DNA of 52,950 bases from CAYJBH01 sp964368625 (GCA_964368625.1 CAYJBH010000021.1:1-52950); one strand, 5' to 3'. Positions 1 through 9,116 are shown, numbered from the stretch's first letter. The notes: generated by a model from the sequence alone, not told the origin. Numbers and translations: made by a program.

Positions 1-7
1 CAATTTT

Positions 8-84
8 TTTGCGTTGCAGACCTTCATGGTTTTTTCGACAGTCCAAAAAATTTGCGTTGCAAAAAAAATTTGCGTTGCAAATTT
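8..84. repeat. Three operator-like TTTGCGTTGCAA repeats upstream of the TetR gene
   Basis: The core TTTGCGTTGCA occurs at 8-18, 51-61 and 69-79. The third copy is a perfect inverted repeat, AAATTTGC (66-73) GTT GCAAATTT (77-84). The last two copies are spaced 18 bp apart. The third overlaps the likely -35 element of the downstream promoter, which is the arrangement expected for autorepression by the adjacent TetR protein. The binding itself is inferred. Confidence 0.6.
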
Positions 85-103
85 GGTAATAATGTGTTAG
101 AAT
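75..103 (+). promoter_or_regulatory. Putative promoter of the TetR-ABC operon
   Basis: TTGCAA (75-80) and TAGAAT (98-103) are separated by 17 bp, a plausible sigma-A promoter about 50 bp before the TetR start codon. Its -35 lies inside the perfect inverted repeat at 66-84. Confidence 0.45.
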
Positions 104-153
104 TTAGTTGTGGTTGACCGATATGGACAATAGTTTATTTTAAGAGGGTTTTT

Positions 154-747
154 ATGTATCAGAAATTTTTTGACGCACCGAGTGAAAAGCAGGATAGGAT
201 AATATCTGCTGCGGTTAAGGAGTTTGCTCTTTATGGATACGAGAATGCATCTACCAACCGGATAGTTGCCGAGGCTGGGATTTCTAAGGGCATTCTTTTT
301 CATTATTTTGGAAACAAGCAGAACCTTTTTGAGTTTATCGCCGAATATTGCATGCTGGTTTTGATAGAGGATTATCATGCCAAGATAAGCGTTAGCGAAA
401 CCGATTTTTTTGTTCAGCTTAAAAGAATGCTTACCCTTCGGTTTTCACTTAGCGAGTTTTACCCTTATGTTTTCCCCTTCCATAACAGAATGAAAAATGA
501 TGGTGGAGAACATACTAAGGAGTATCTAAAGCAGCTTGAAAACTACAGCTTTTATGAGCCATTTAAACGCTGCGATAGAAGCGCCTTTGCTTATGGTTCC
601 GACTATGAAAAGGTGGTTCAATATACCGAGTGGATTGTTGAAGGGTTTATAGACCAATGTAGCACCAATGGTGTTAAGTCTATCGATAAGGCAATTGATG
701 ACTTTGTTAACAGCTATCGCAAGATGTTAACCGGTTTATCCAGATAA
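154..747 (+). CDS. TetR/AcrR family transcriptional regulator
   Basis: A 197-residue protein with the TetR layout. An N-terminal helix-turn-helix (about residues 12-60) contains the typical run from KQDRIISAA through GISKGILFHYFGNKQNLF, followed by an all-helical ligand-binding domain with no recognisable ligand signature. It stands 19 bp ahead of an ABC ATPase gene and a membrane-protein gene on the same strand, so it probably represses that exporter in response to a substrate. The repeats at 8-84 are the likely operator. The start ATG follows a GAGGG ribosome binding site. Family is clear; effector and regulon are inferred. Confidence 0.9.
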   Translation: MYQKFFDAPSEKQDRIISAAVKEFALYGYENASTNRIVAEAGISKGILFHYFGNKQNLFEFIAEYCMLVLIEDYHAKISVSETDFFVQLKRMLTLRFSLSEFYPYVFPFHNRMKNDGGEHTKEYLKQLENYSFYEPFKRCDRSAFAYGSDYEKVVQYTEWIVEGFIDQCSTNGVKSIDKAIDDFVNSYRKMLTGLSR

Positions 748-766
748 GAAAGGACAGCTAGTTTAG

Positions 767-1474
767 ATGAAACTTATTATAGAAAATCTTGTTAAAAACT
801 TTGATAAAAAAGAGGTTTTAAAAGGTGCAGACTTTGCCTTTAGTAAGGGCAAAATTTATGGACTGATTGGGCGCAACGGAGCCGGCAAAACCACCCTTTT
901 TAGCTGCATCAGCGGCGACCTTAAACCGGATGGTGGCGGGGTTTACACCGAGCAGGACGGCATAAAGCGCTCTCCCGATATGGAGGATATAGGATTTGTT
1001 TTATCTGAACCTATTGTTCCTGAATTCTTAACCGCAAGAGAGTTTGTTAAGTTTATTTTAGAGATTAAGGGTAAGGATAAAGATGGCAGCCGCTCAATAG
1101 ACGAATATCTGGAGTGGATAGGGATACAGGAGGATGACCGAGACAAGCTTCTTCGTGATTTTTCTCACGGTATGAAAAACAAGATGCAGATGCTCGTTAA
1201 CCTTATTGCCGAGCCTACCATTATTTTGTTAGACGAGCCGTTGACCTCGCTGGACATAGTTGCGGCAGATGAGATGAAAAAGTTATTTCGCAGTAAACGA
1301 GACAATCATATTACCATTCTCTCCACCCATATTTTAGAGCTTGCACTGGATTTATGTGATGAAATTGTTATTCTTAACGATGGGGTGCTGACCCCTGTGG
1401 TTAAGGATGAACTTAACGACGAGGGTTACAAGGAAAGGATTATAACAATACTGCGTGGTGAAGCCGATGACTAA
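767..1474 (+). CDS. ABC transporter ATP-binding protein
   Basis: A 235-residue cytoplasmic ATPase subunit. It shows Walker A GRNGAGKTT (residues 35-43), a slightly unusual signature FSHGM (132-136, for LSxGM), Walker B IILLDEP (152-158) and the D-loop TSLD. It resembles the CcmA/NatA/bacitracin-type exporters that pair one ATPase with one large permease. Its stop codon overlaps the next gene, a multi-spanning membrane protein, by 8 bp, pointing to translational coupling and a two-component exporter controlled by the TetR protein upstream. The substrate cannot be read from the sequence. Confidence 0.9.
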   Translation: MKLIIENLVKNFDKKEVLKGADFAFSKGKIYGLIGRNGAGKTTLFSCISGDLKPDGGGVYTEQDGIKRSPDMEDIGFVLSEPIVPEFLTAREFVKFILEIKGKDKDGSRSIDEYLEWIGIQEDDRDKLLRDFSHGMKNKMQMLVNLIAEPTIILLDEPLTSLDIVAADEMKKLFRSKRDNHITILSTHILELALDLCDEIVILNDGVLTPVVKDELNDEGYKERIITILRGEADD

Positions 1475-3059
1475 AACGCTTAGCCTTATATTAAGGCTTA
1501 GAAACACCTACCGAGCTAACTCGGTTATATTTGCGCTTCGCTCGTTGCCTTTTGCAAAAAAAATATTGCCGGCAACGCTTTACAAAAACCCTGCCATTAA
1601 GATAATAACTAACATTCTTGCTGCTATTTTTGAATTTGTTTCGGTTTTTCTTGGCAAGGTTATTTACCTTTTGGCTATCTTTTTTGTTATGGAGATGCTT
1701 TACAACGAGTTTGGCGTAAACATAGATTTTGCCCACCTGTTTATCTTTCTAACTATTGGTGGAGCAATAAGCAATAACCGGTTTGATAATGCTACAAGAG
1801 ACAGCTATTATGCCATCTTTTTAATGCGTATGCCGGCAAGGGACTATGCCCTAACCGAGATGGCATATTTTTTGTTTAAATCTACAATCGGGTTTATCTT
1901 TTTTGCCCTTCTTTCCAATTTGTTTATGGGCATTGAGGTTTATGAAATAATTGCCATTCCTTTATTGGTTGTTTCGCTAAAGATAATATTTATGCCTCTT
2001 TTAATGTTTTATAGCCACCGTAACAGCAAAGCTATGGGGCGAAGCTACAGCCAGCTTCTTATCTCACTTATTTTAGCCGTTATCGGAATTGTTACCGGCA
2101 TTTTTGGATTTACCGTATCCGGTGTTAGCCCTTTACTGGCTGCAATACCAACCACGATAGCCGCCATCTTTGTTATGCGGTATCTATGGCGATACCCGAA
2201 CTTTAAAGAGTTTTATCGCAAACTTTTTATCACCGACATGGTTTTAATAAAAAGTTCCAGCCAATCGAAAAAGGAGATTTTAAGTGAAAGTTTTGCTAAG
2301 CAGATAGCTAATTCATCCGATATAAAAAGCTCTAAAAAGGGTTTTGCCTACTTTAACGAGCTGTTTGTTAAGCGCCACCGCAAAATTCTCTCCAGTTCTG
2401 CCCTTGTTATTGCCGCTGTTATAGCAATTTTAGCGATAGCTATTGGGGTTTATGGCCTTTTCGATGATGGGGTTAGCGAGATTACCAATTTCTTTATTTT
2501 AAATAACCTCCCCTTCTTTTTATTTATCATGTATGTTATTAACTGCGGTAACAGGGTTACCCACTCCATGTTTGCCAACTGCGATGCATCCATGCTAAGA
2601 TATGGCTTTTATCGCCGTCCGTCGGCATTGCTACAAAACTTCACCCATCGTTTAATCTCGGTAATTAAGATAAACCTTATCCCCGGTTCGGTTATCGCTG
2701 CAGCTTTGCCTATACTTTTATTTACNNNNNNNNNNNNNNNNNNNNNNNNNNGAACCGACAATGCGCTTAACTACCTTATATTAACCGTTTCGATACTATC
2801 AATGTCGGTATTTTTCTCGGTACACAGCATGGTTTTATACTATCTTCTACAGCCATATAATCAGAACATGGATCTTAAAAACCCGATATTTACGATAGCG
2901 AATACCGCTACATATATTGTTTGTTATATTGCTATTAACCGAGAACTCGCACTTTCTTTATTCTGCATAGGCATAACAGCCTTTTGCATATTATACATCG
3001 CCATAGCCTTGGTTCTCGTTTATAAGCTTGCACCTAAAACCTTTAGGCTTAGGGTGTAA
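1467..3059 (+). CDS. ABC transporter permease-like membrane protein (contains assembly gap)
   Basis: About 530 residues with roughly ten or more hydrophobic segments. It has no domain I can name with certainty, but its position right after an ATPase gene marks it as the membrane part of the exporter. ATG at 1467 overlaps the ATPase stop and is preferred over two upstream GTG codons at 1455 and 1458. A run of 26 unknown bases (2726-2751) falls in a predicted membrane segment. The frame is the same on both sides, so the gene is probably intact, but about nine residues are unknown and the true gap length is uncertain. Confidence 0.75.
   Translation: MTKTLSLILRLRNTYRANSVIFALRSLPFAKKILPATLYKNPAIKIITNILAAIFEFVSVFLGKVIYLLAIFFVMEMLYNEFGVNIDFAHLFIFLTIGGAISNNRFDNATRDSYYAIFLMRMPARDYALTEMAYFLFKSTIGFIFFALLSNLFMGIEVYEIIAIPLLVVSLKIIFMPLLMFYSHRNSKAMGRSYSQLLISLILAVIGIVTGIFGFTVSGVSPLLAAIPTTIAAIFVMRYLWRYPNFKEFYRKLFITDMVLIKSSSQSKKEILSESFAKQIANSSDIKSSKKGFAYFNELFVKRHRKILSSSALVIAAVIAILAIAIGVYGLFDDGVSEITNFFILNNLPFFLFIMYVINCGNRVTHSMFANCDASMLRYGFYRRPSALLQNFTHRLISVIKINLIPGSVIAAALPILLFXXXXXXXXXXTDNALNYLILTVSILSMSVFFSVHSMVLYYLLQPYNQNMDLKNPIFTIANTATYIVCYIAINRELALSLFCIGITAFCILYIAIALVLVYKLAPKTFRLRV
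2726..2751. other. Assembly gap (26 N)
   Basis: Run of undetermined bases inside the permease gene. The reading frame continues unchanged after it, which suggests the length is correct or differs by a multiple of three. Confidence 0.99.
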
Positions 3060-3239
3060 ATTCAGGCTAAGCCTTGAAACCCGAACACTCCTTACGTGGT
3101 GCACTAACGAAGGCACAGGGCATTTTTATAAAATAGAAAACGGATTGGTTACAAGGTTTTGGCTAGGTTAAGTAATAATCGATTAGGTTTTCTCTTTGTG
3201 CCGTTATGGCAAAAATTTAGGAAAGGAACGCTTGCAAAC

Positions 3240-4217
3240 ATGAACATCTTTTACACCCCTACCACCGCCCCTTCATATAACCTAGCGTTGGAGGAGTATC
3301 TGTTTAAAAACTCTACCGACAGTTATTTTTTTCTCTGGCAGAATAATAATGCCGTAATAATTGGAAAGAATCAGGTTGCCTTAAAGGAAGTTGACAGCCG
3401 CCTTGCAGATCAAAACTCGACCCATATTGTTAGAAGGATGACCGGAGGTGGCGCTGTTTACCATGATATGGGTAACGTTAACTACAGCTATATTGTTAAC
3501 AGCGAGGATAAAAACGATAAAACCATCTGTTTTGAGCGATATACCGAGGCTGTTATTCGCTATCTTGAAACACTTGGCATAAAGGCTGAGTTTGGCGGAA
3601 GAAACGATATTCTGCTAGACGGAAAAAAGATAAGCGGTAATGCGCAACACATATTTGCAGGCCGTGTTCTACACCACGGAACACTGCTTTTTGACGCTGA
3701 TTTAGAATACGCCTCCTCGGTGCTTACACCCGAGAGTAAAAAGATGCAGGGCAAGGGGGTTGCCTCGGTAAAGAGCCGCATTACCAACATTCGTGAACAC
3801 CTTGAAAATGATATTCCAACCGATGAATTTATTAAAGGTCTGCTCAACTTTATAGGCAGTGAGCAGGATGTGGTTTTCTGTGAACCTACCGAAGAGCAGA
3901 AAAAAGGAGCTTTAAAGCTTGAGCAGGAGCGGTATTCCGCCTTTGGATGGAATTTCGGTGCTTCACCCAGGTATGATTTATACGAATCTAAACGGTTTGA
4001 TTTCGGAACGGTTACCGTTTCGATGGATGTTAAAAACGCTTTGATTGCCGACATTGCAATAACCGGAGACTTTTTTGGAACTGCCGACATTGCCGAGCTT
4101 TGTGCTCGACTAAAAGGCCTGCAACACGAGCAAAAGGTAATAGAGGAAAATGTTTTTGACATTTCTGATTTTATTTCCGGCATGAGCACCGAAGAGTTTG
4201 TGTCGATGTTGTTTTAG
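3240..4217 (+). CDS. lplA: Lipoate--protein ligase
   Basis: A 325-residue enzyme that activates free lipoate with ATP and attaches it to a lysine of lipoyl domains (E2 subunits, GcvH). The lipoate-binding motif RRMTGGGAVYHD lies at residues 65-76 and the catalytic lysine in GKKISG at residue 130. The length matches two-domain LplA, with the C-terminal accessory domain present. An in-frame ATG lies 81 bp upstream, but the start at 3240 is preferred because AGGAAAGGA lies just before it and the N-terminus (MNIFYTPTTAPSYNLALEEYL) matches family starts. No lipoyl-bearing partner is in the window. The next gene follows after 20 bp. Confidence 0.92.
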   Translation: MNIFYTPTTAPSYNLALEEYLFKNSTDSYFFLWQNNNAVIIGKNQVALKEVDSRLADQNSTHIVRRMTGGGAVYHDMGNVNYSYIVNSEDKNDKTICFERYTEAVIRYLETLGIKAEFGGRNDILLDGKKISGNAQHIFAGRVLHHGTLLFDADLEYASSVLTPESKKMQGKGVASVKSRITNIREHLENDIPTDEFIKGLLNFIGSEQDVVFCEPTEEQKKGALKLEQERYSAFGWNFGASPRYDLYESKRFDFGTVTVSMDVKNALIADIAITGDFFGTADIAELCARLKGLQHEQKVIEENVFDISDFISGMSTEEFVSMLF

Positions 4218-4237
4218 CATAATGGAGAGGTTTAAAG

Positions 4238-5308
4238 ATGTCAAAATTTATAACCATAGGTAATGATAGAATAGGTAAAAACTATCCCCCATATTTTATA
4301 GCAGACATAGCCGCCAACCACGATGGCGACATTAATAGGGCGTATCAGCTTATCGAGCTTGCAAAAAAAAGTGGTGCCCATGCCGCTAAATTTCAAAACT
4401 TTAAGGCTGCAACCATCGTTAGCCGCGAGGGTTTTGAGGCACTTAGCGGACAGCTTAGCCATCAAAAGAGCTGGAAAAAATCAGTTTTTGAGGTTTACGA
4501 GGATGCCTCGGTGTCTGACGAATGGTCAGCGCTTCTTAAAAAAAGGTGCGATGAGGTTGGCATAGAGTATATGACCAGCCCATACGACATGCACAGCGTT
4601 GATTGGGCAGATAAATTTGTTAACGCCTTTAAGATAGGCTCGGGCGATATTAGCTGGCATGAGATTATTCGCCATGTTGCCGCGAAGAACAAGCCGGTTC
4701 TACTTGCCTGCGGTGCTTCCGAGATGAGCGAGGTTGAGGCGGCAGTTAAGGTTGTAACCGATGTTAACTCCGAGATTATCCTAATGCAATGTAACACCAA
4801 CTATACCGCAAACCCCGGCGACATGAAATACATTAACCTTAACGTTCTAAAAACCTTTGCAGAAAAATACCCCGAAATGATACTCGGCCTTTCCGATCAC
4901 ACCAAGGGTTATACCACCGTTCTCGGTGCCGTTGCACTTGGCGCAAGGGTTATAGAAAAACATTTTACCGATGATAATAAAAGAACCGGACCCGACCATG
5001 CCTTTTCTACAACCCCTGCCGAATGGCGAGAAATGGTTGATGCGGCAAACTACCTTTTTGCAGCACTGGGAGATGGCGTGAAGAAAATAGAGGAAAACGA
5101 GAAACAAACCTCGATAGTTCAAAAACGAGGTCTATACGCCACCACCGATATAGAGCAGGGAGAAATTATTACCGCCGACATGTTAATCCCCCTTCGTCCA
5201 AGAAACGACGATGGGTTTGAGCCGTATGAAATATCATCGCTCATAGGCAAAAAGGCAGGAAGCCGAATTGTTGCAGGCTCTCTGGTTAAAAGGTGTACTA
5301 TATTATAA
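4238..5308 (+). CDS. N-acetylneuraminate synthase family protein (NeuB/SpsE)
   Basis: A 356-residue protein with an N-terminal TIM-barrel NeuB domain and a C-terminal SAF/antifreeze-like domain (about 295-356). Family hallmarks are FIADIAANHDGD near the N-terminus, SDHT, and EKHFTDD followed by GPDHAFS. Members condense phosphoenolpyruvate with an N-acyl hexosamine to make sialic, legionaminic or pseudaminic acid, or act as the spore-coat polysaccharide protein SpsE. No NeuA cytidylyltransferase or epimerase is nearby, so the product is unknown. It sits 20 bp after lplA with its own GGAGAGG ribosome binding site and is likely co-transcribed with it. Confidence 0.88.
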   Translation: MSKFITIGNDRIGKNYPPYFIADIAANHDGDINRAYQLIELAKKSGAHAAKFQNFKAATIVSREGFEALSGQLSHQKSWKKSVFEVYEDASVSDEWSALLKKRCDEVGIEYMTSPYDMHSVDWADKFVNAFKIGSGDISWHEIIRHVAAKNKPVLLACGASEMSEVEAAVKVVTDVNSEIILMQCNTNYTANPGDMKYINLNVLKTFAEKYPEMILGLSDHTKGYTTVLGAVALGARVIEKHFTDDNKRTGPDHAFSTTPAEWREMVDAANYLFAALGDGVKKIEENEKQTSIVQKRGLYATTDIEQGEIITADMLIPLRPRNDDGFEPYEISSLIGKKAGSRIVAGSLVKRCTIL

Positions 5309-5373
5309 TTGCCTACTTTTAACATTTTACTATTAACCGTAAGGACACAAAGGAAAGGATACCATTTTTATTA

Positions 5374-6261
5374 ATGACTAAAAAAGAATTTGTGGCAATT
5401 ATGCTTTTATTTTTGGTTGCTATTATCTGGGGAAGTGGATTTATTGCATCGCAGATAGCTCTGGACGAGGGGGTTACACCAGAGCTGTTAATGGTTGTTC
5501 GTTTTACCGTTGCCACCCTCTGTGTGGGCATTATATTTCATAAACAGCTACGAAAAAACCTCCGCAAAGAGTATATACTGCGCGGAATTATACTGGGAGT
5601 ATTTTTATATCTTGGTTTTTATATTCAAAATATAGGTTTGTTACATACAACACCGGCGAACAATGCCTTTTTAACCTCGGCAAACGTTATTATGGTTCCG
5701 TTTATTGCCTGGCTTATAACAAGGCAGATGCCGGGGCTAAGAAAGCTTATTGCATCGCTTATCTTTCTTTTAGGAATATTTATATTATCGGTTGATCTCT
5801 CGCAGGGGTTCAGCCTTTCGCTTGGCGATAGTTTAACCTTAATATGTGCTTTTTTCTTTGCCTGTCACATTGCATACAACGGAAAGCTCGCCCAAAGTAT
5901 TGACACGGCATCGCTTGTGTTTTTGCAGCTGGCAACCTCTACCGTTCTCTCGGCAATAGTGTTTTTTATCGTGGACGGTGACGTTACCCCGATTACCACA
6001 CTTAGCGGATTGTTGCCGCTTGTTTATCTTGGAATTTTTAGTACCTTTGTTTGCTACCTGCTGCAAACCTTTTGCCAAGCCAGGGTGGGTTCGGCTCAGG
6101 TTGCAATTATTCTTGGAACGGAATCATTTTTCGGTGCACTTTTCTCGGTTATTCTTGGTTACGACCCACTCAGCTATCGAATTGTGCTGGGTGGTGCTAT
6201 AATGCTTGCGGCGGTTTTTTTGGCAGAATGGCCCGAAAGACAAAAGGGTGCAAAGCTTTAA
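5374..6261 (+). CDS. DMT superfamily (EamA-domain) transporter
   Basis: A 295-residue protein with about ten membrane helices in two EamA repeats. It opens with the family's typical ALLLVAIIWGSGFIA-like segment (here FLVAIIWGSGFIASQIAL) and has conserved small-residue patches near the end of each repeat (LGTESFFGALFSVILG). These carriers export or import metabolites such as amino acids or nucleobases; specificity is not predictable. Same strand as the preceding neuB-like gene (65 bp gap). Its stop lies only 4 bp from the stop of the opposite-strand URO-D gene, with no terminator visible between them. Confidence 0.88.
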   Translation: MTKKEFVAIMLLFLVAIIWGSGFIASQIALDEGVTPELLMVVRFTVATLCVGIIFHKQLRKNLRKEYILRGIILGVFLYLGFYIQNIGLLHTTPANNAFLTSANVIMVPFIAWLITRQMPGLRKLIASLIFLLGIFILSVDLSQGFSLSLGDSLTLICAFFFACHIAYNGKLAQSIDTASLVFLQLATSTVLSAIVFFIVDGDVTPITTLSGLLPLVYLGIFSTFVCYLLQTFCQARVGSAQVAIILGTESFFGALFSVILGYDPLSYRIVLGGAIMLAAVFLAEWPERQKGAKL

Positions 6262-6265
6262 ACCT

Positions 6266-7312
6266 TTACTCTCCTCGATAGCTTCTCACTATGTCTATCA
6301 TAGCCTTATAGCGCTGTGGCGGAACATAGTCGGCTATCGAGTTTCCGCTTCCTATGGCAAAACCTCCCCTACCCTCACATTTCTTTATTATATTAAGGAT
6401 ATATTCGGTAAGCTCTTTATTCTCCATTGCGCAGATGGCATTAAGATCAAGACCGCCGAAGTTGCCTATTCTTTCCCCATATTGTTCGCTCCACTGTTCA
6501 AAGGGGGCTATCTCATCCTCGTTAGAATGTTTTGCATCTATGCCCACCTCATCGATAAGATCATCCATAATGTTAAAGATGCATCCGCAGGAATGCAATA
6601 AAAACGGTTTGTTATGGCTGTGTATCAGCGATACTATTCTTTTATATTCCGGCATAACTCTCTCTGCTATATCCTCACTCGAGAGTAGGGTAGAATTTTT
6701 AAAGCCGAGATCGTCGCCAAATCTTAAAACGCAGTATACATCGCCAAACTCGTTTAAAAATCTTTCCCAGATAGCGTAGGAGATGTCACCGAATCTTTTA
6801 AATAGATCGCAGTAAAGCTGATAATCGTCCTCCCTAAGGTAGCAGAGTGCCTCGTATCCCACAACATCCTGAACGCATTCAAACACGCCGTTTCCAACCC
6901 CTCCAATCGCCTTCATGCCCTGTGGCATGTTGTTTCTAAGAGCGGTGAAATGACTTGTAAAGCTGTTAAAATAGTTTTCTACTAATGTGTCCCACGGGTA
7001 GCTATCAAAGCTTTCACGGTCGGTTATCGCAGGTGGGGTCGAGCTTCTTGCAAGGCACCCTGCGTTTGGCAGAACCCTTGTTATGCACCGCTCGAAGGTA
7101 ACAACGTCGTATCCGTTATCCCTAAAAAAGTTGCAGTAGTTTTTAAAAAACTCGTTAACATCGTTATCATCGCCGTTTATAAGCTCTGCAAATTTATTAT
7201 TGGTTAGCTCTTCTATCGCCGAAATTGCAACGTTATGTTCGTATAGCGGTAATCTTTTAGGAACTCTGTTTTCGGCACAGTCTACAATATTATTATAATT
7301 CGGTATAAACAT
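6266..7312 (-). CDS. URO-D superfamily protein (methyltransferase-like), copy 1
   Basis: A 348-residue protein of the uroporphyrinogen decarboxylase/MtaA superfamily. The C-terminal half has the putative zinc-site motif HSCGC after a hydrophobic strand (FLLHSCG), a downstream Cys in KKCEGRGGFAIGSG, and the family ending GNSIADYVPPQRYKAM. True HemE is unlikely: its N-terminal arginine motif is absent and no haem genes are near. Corrinoid-dependent methyltransferases (MtaA/MtbA type) carry the HxC zinc motif. It is transcribed divergently from the AraC gene at 7408, its likely regulator. No corrinoid protein is nearby, so the methyl donor is unknown. Confidence 0.82.
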   Translation of the reverse strand: MFIPNYNNIVDCAENRVPKRLPLYEHNVAISAIEELTNNKFAELINGDDNDVNEFFKNYCNFFRDNGYDVVTFERCITRVLPNAGCLARSSTPPAITDRESFDSYPWDTLVENYFNSFTSHFTALRNNMPQGMKAIGGVGNGVFECVQDVVGYEALCYLREDDYQLYCDLFKRFGDISYAIWERFLNEFGDVYCVLRFGDDLGFKNSTLLSSEDIAERVMPEYKRIVSLIHSHNKPFLLHSCGCIFNIMDDLIDEVGIDAKHSNEDEIAPFEQWSEQYGERIGNFGGLDLNAICAMENKELTEYILNIIKKCEGRGGFAIGSGNSIADYVPPQRYKAMIDIVRSYRGE

Positions 7313-7407
7313 TTAATTCTCCCACTTTTTTTATTTATTTTACATTATCGGGATATCATGATACAATAAAATTAATCCACTGTACAAAATTATAATTCAG
7401 GTATACT

Positions 7408-8295
7408 ATGTTTTTGAATGAAGCCGTAGAATGGACGGACAGCTACTGTAACACCGAGCAAAAAACATTATTAACGCAGGCCGAGCTTAATATTCCCGGA
7501 CTTAAAACCTTTGCCACACATAGGATAAAGGATGCAATAAAGCCGATGCCTGTGCACATCCACCGAGACTGTTTTGAATTTAGCCTAATAGTTAAAGGTA
7601 GCATGACATATTATACGAACGACAAAAGCTACGATGTTTTTGGCGGACAGGTTTTTATCTCCTATCCAAACGAGCCACACAGCACGAACGAGCGACCGAT
7701 AACCCTAAACCGTCAATACTGGTTTCAGCTTGATATTAGCTGTAACGAAGAGATTTTATTTTTAGATAGCGAGCATGCAAAGGAGCTTATTAACCGCCTG
7801 TTAATGTTAAACACCCATCTTGTAAATATAAAGGACAAGGCGGTAGAAGAGCTTGTTACGAATGCATTCCAGCTTGCCGCTAACCGTGGTGATAGATACC
7901 ACCTTGCCTCAAGCCTGGTTCTTTTTTTACACGAGCTTATCCGCCGTGCCGATATAAAGCAACAGCACCGACCCGATATAATTGCCTTAGCAACCGAATA
8001 TGTAAATAAGCATATCTCGCAGGATATAGCCTTAAGTGAGCTTGCCGAGATTAATAATATGTCTACATCGCAGTTTAAGCAGAAATTCAGCAAGCTTGCA
8101 GGCATTACACCGAGAGAGTTTATTAACAGGCAAAAGGTAGAGCTTGCAAAACAGCTTCTTGCAACGCCGATGAGTATTACCGATATAGCCATGAGCTTAG
8201 GGTTTGTTACCTCGAGCTATTTTTCGGCAGTTTTTAAAAAGCACACCCTAAAAAGCCCCTCCGAATATCGAGCAACGATAACCAAGCAAAGATAA
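7408..8295 (+). CDS. AraC family transcriptional regulator 1
   Basis: A 295-residue protein with an N-terminal cupin sensor (about 30-125, with VHIHRDCFEFSLIVKGSMTYY) and a C-terminal double helix-turn-helix (about 195-292). The second half ends in the AraC signature ITDIAMSLGFVTSSYFSAVFKKHTLKSPSEYR, here broken across the usual positions. It diverges from the URO-D gene with only 95 bp between the start codons, which implies control of that gene. The cupin suggests a sugar or small aromatic/glycoside ligand (inference). A Zn-type macrodomain gene follows on the same strand after 38 bp. Confidence 0.92.
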   Translation: MFLNEAVEWTDSYCNTEQKTLLTQAELNIPGLKTFATHRIKDAIKPMPVHIHRDCFEFSLIVKGSMTYYTNDKSYDVFGGQVFISYPNEPHSTNERPITLNRQYWFQLDISCNEEILFLDSEHAKELINRLLMLNTHLVNIKDKAVEELVTNAFQLAANRGDRYHLASSLVLFLHELIRRADIKQQHRPDIIALATEYVNKHISQDIALSELAEINNMSTSQFKQKFSKLAGITPREFINRQKVELAKQLLATPMSITDIAMSLGFVTSSYFSAVFKKHTLKSPSEYRATITKQR

Positions 8296-8333
8296 TCTGA
8301 ACCGTTTTTGATTTAACCAAAAAGGAGGTAGAG

Positions 8334-9116
8334 TTGAACAGGCATGAACAGCTGTTATATTTAATTAGGTATCTTTTAAACGAGAATAACCGCTTTGCTA
8401 ACACAAAAATTCCGGAGAATGAAGAGGAGCAAAAGCAGCTACTTCGCGCACTTTTTAATATAAGACCGCCAATGCCGATAGCCGATGAATTTTTAGATAT
8501 ACAAAACGATTATTTAAAATCTGAAATTGAAAGCCGTGGCATTATAGACAGCGCTACATTATCGCCCACAAAATATGATAATCGAATTTGCCTATGGCAG
8601 GGTGATATTACCACACTCAGGGTAGATGCCATAGTAAACGCAGCAAACTCTGCACTCCTTGGATGTTTTGAACCTCTGCATTCCTGCATCGACAACATTG
8701 TTCACACCCTTTCCGGCGTTCAGCTAAGGCTCGCCTGTAACGAGATTATGAAGGAACAGGGACATGCTGAAAAAACAGGAGCGGCAAAGATTACATCCGC
8801 ATATAATCTACCTAGTAAATATGTGCTACACACGGTAGGCCCTATCATCTCCGGTAGGCTTACGGATAAGGATAGGCGGCTGTTGGCAGATTGCTATAAC
8901 TCCTGCCTTGAACTTGCGGTTAAAAGCGATGTTAAAACCATTGCTTTTTGCTGTATTTCAACTGGGGTATTTTGTTTTCCTCAAAAAGAAGCGGCCGAGA
9001 TTGCGGTAAATACTGTTTCTGGGTTTTTGCAAAATAATCATAGCGATATGAAGGTGATTTTTAATGTATTCACCGATAAAGATCTTGAAATATACCAAAA
9101 AAAATTAAACAGGTGA
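8334..9116 (+). CDS. Zinc-type macrodomain protein (protein-ADP-ribose hydrolase)
   Basis: A 260-residue protein. A helical N-terminal extension (1-80) precedes a macrodomain beginning at RICLWQGDITTLRVDAIVNAA. The motif GCFEPLHSCIDNIVH (110-124) is the Cys/His-rich zinc-binding segment of the MacroD class found in Firmicutes, which removes ADP-ribose from proteins. In Staphylococcus and Streptococcus this class sits with SirTM, GcvH-L and LplA2; here only a lipoate ligase 4 kb away recalls that system. The start is TTG at 8334, chosen because AAAGGAGG lies 5 bp upstream and no better ATG exists. Family call firm; substrate inferred. Confidence 0.88.
   Translation: MNRHEQLLYLIRYLLNENNRFANTKIPENEEEQKQLLRALFNIRPPMPIADEFLDIQNDYLKSEIESRGIIDSATLSPTKYDNRICLWQGDITTLRVDAIVNAANSALLGCFEPLHSCIDNIVHTLSGVQLRLACNEIMKEQGHAEKTGAAKITSAYNLPSKYVLHTVGPIISGRLTDKDRRLLADCYNSCLELAVKSDVKTIAFCCISTGVFCFPQKEAAEIAVNTVSGFLQNNHSDMKVIFNVFTDKDLEIYQKKLNR

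Noticed and set aside
8..84. Possible CRISPR repeats upstream of the TetR gene
   Set aside because: Three short 11-13 bp copies with uneven spacing and no cas genes; operator sites explain them better.
2726..2751. Frameshift or pseudogene at the N-run
   Set aside because: The frame is open on both sides of the gap in the same phase; it is an assembly gap, not evidence of decay.
3042..3074. AGGCTTAG / CTAAGCCT inverted repeat at the end of the permease gene as terminator
   Set aside because: It overlaps the stop codon, has two competing pairings and no T-run follows.
6262..6265. Overlapping convergent stop region as antisense control
   Set aside because: The two stops are 4 bp apart but nothing else points to a regulatory RNA.
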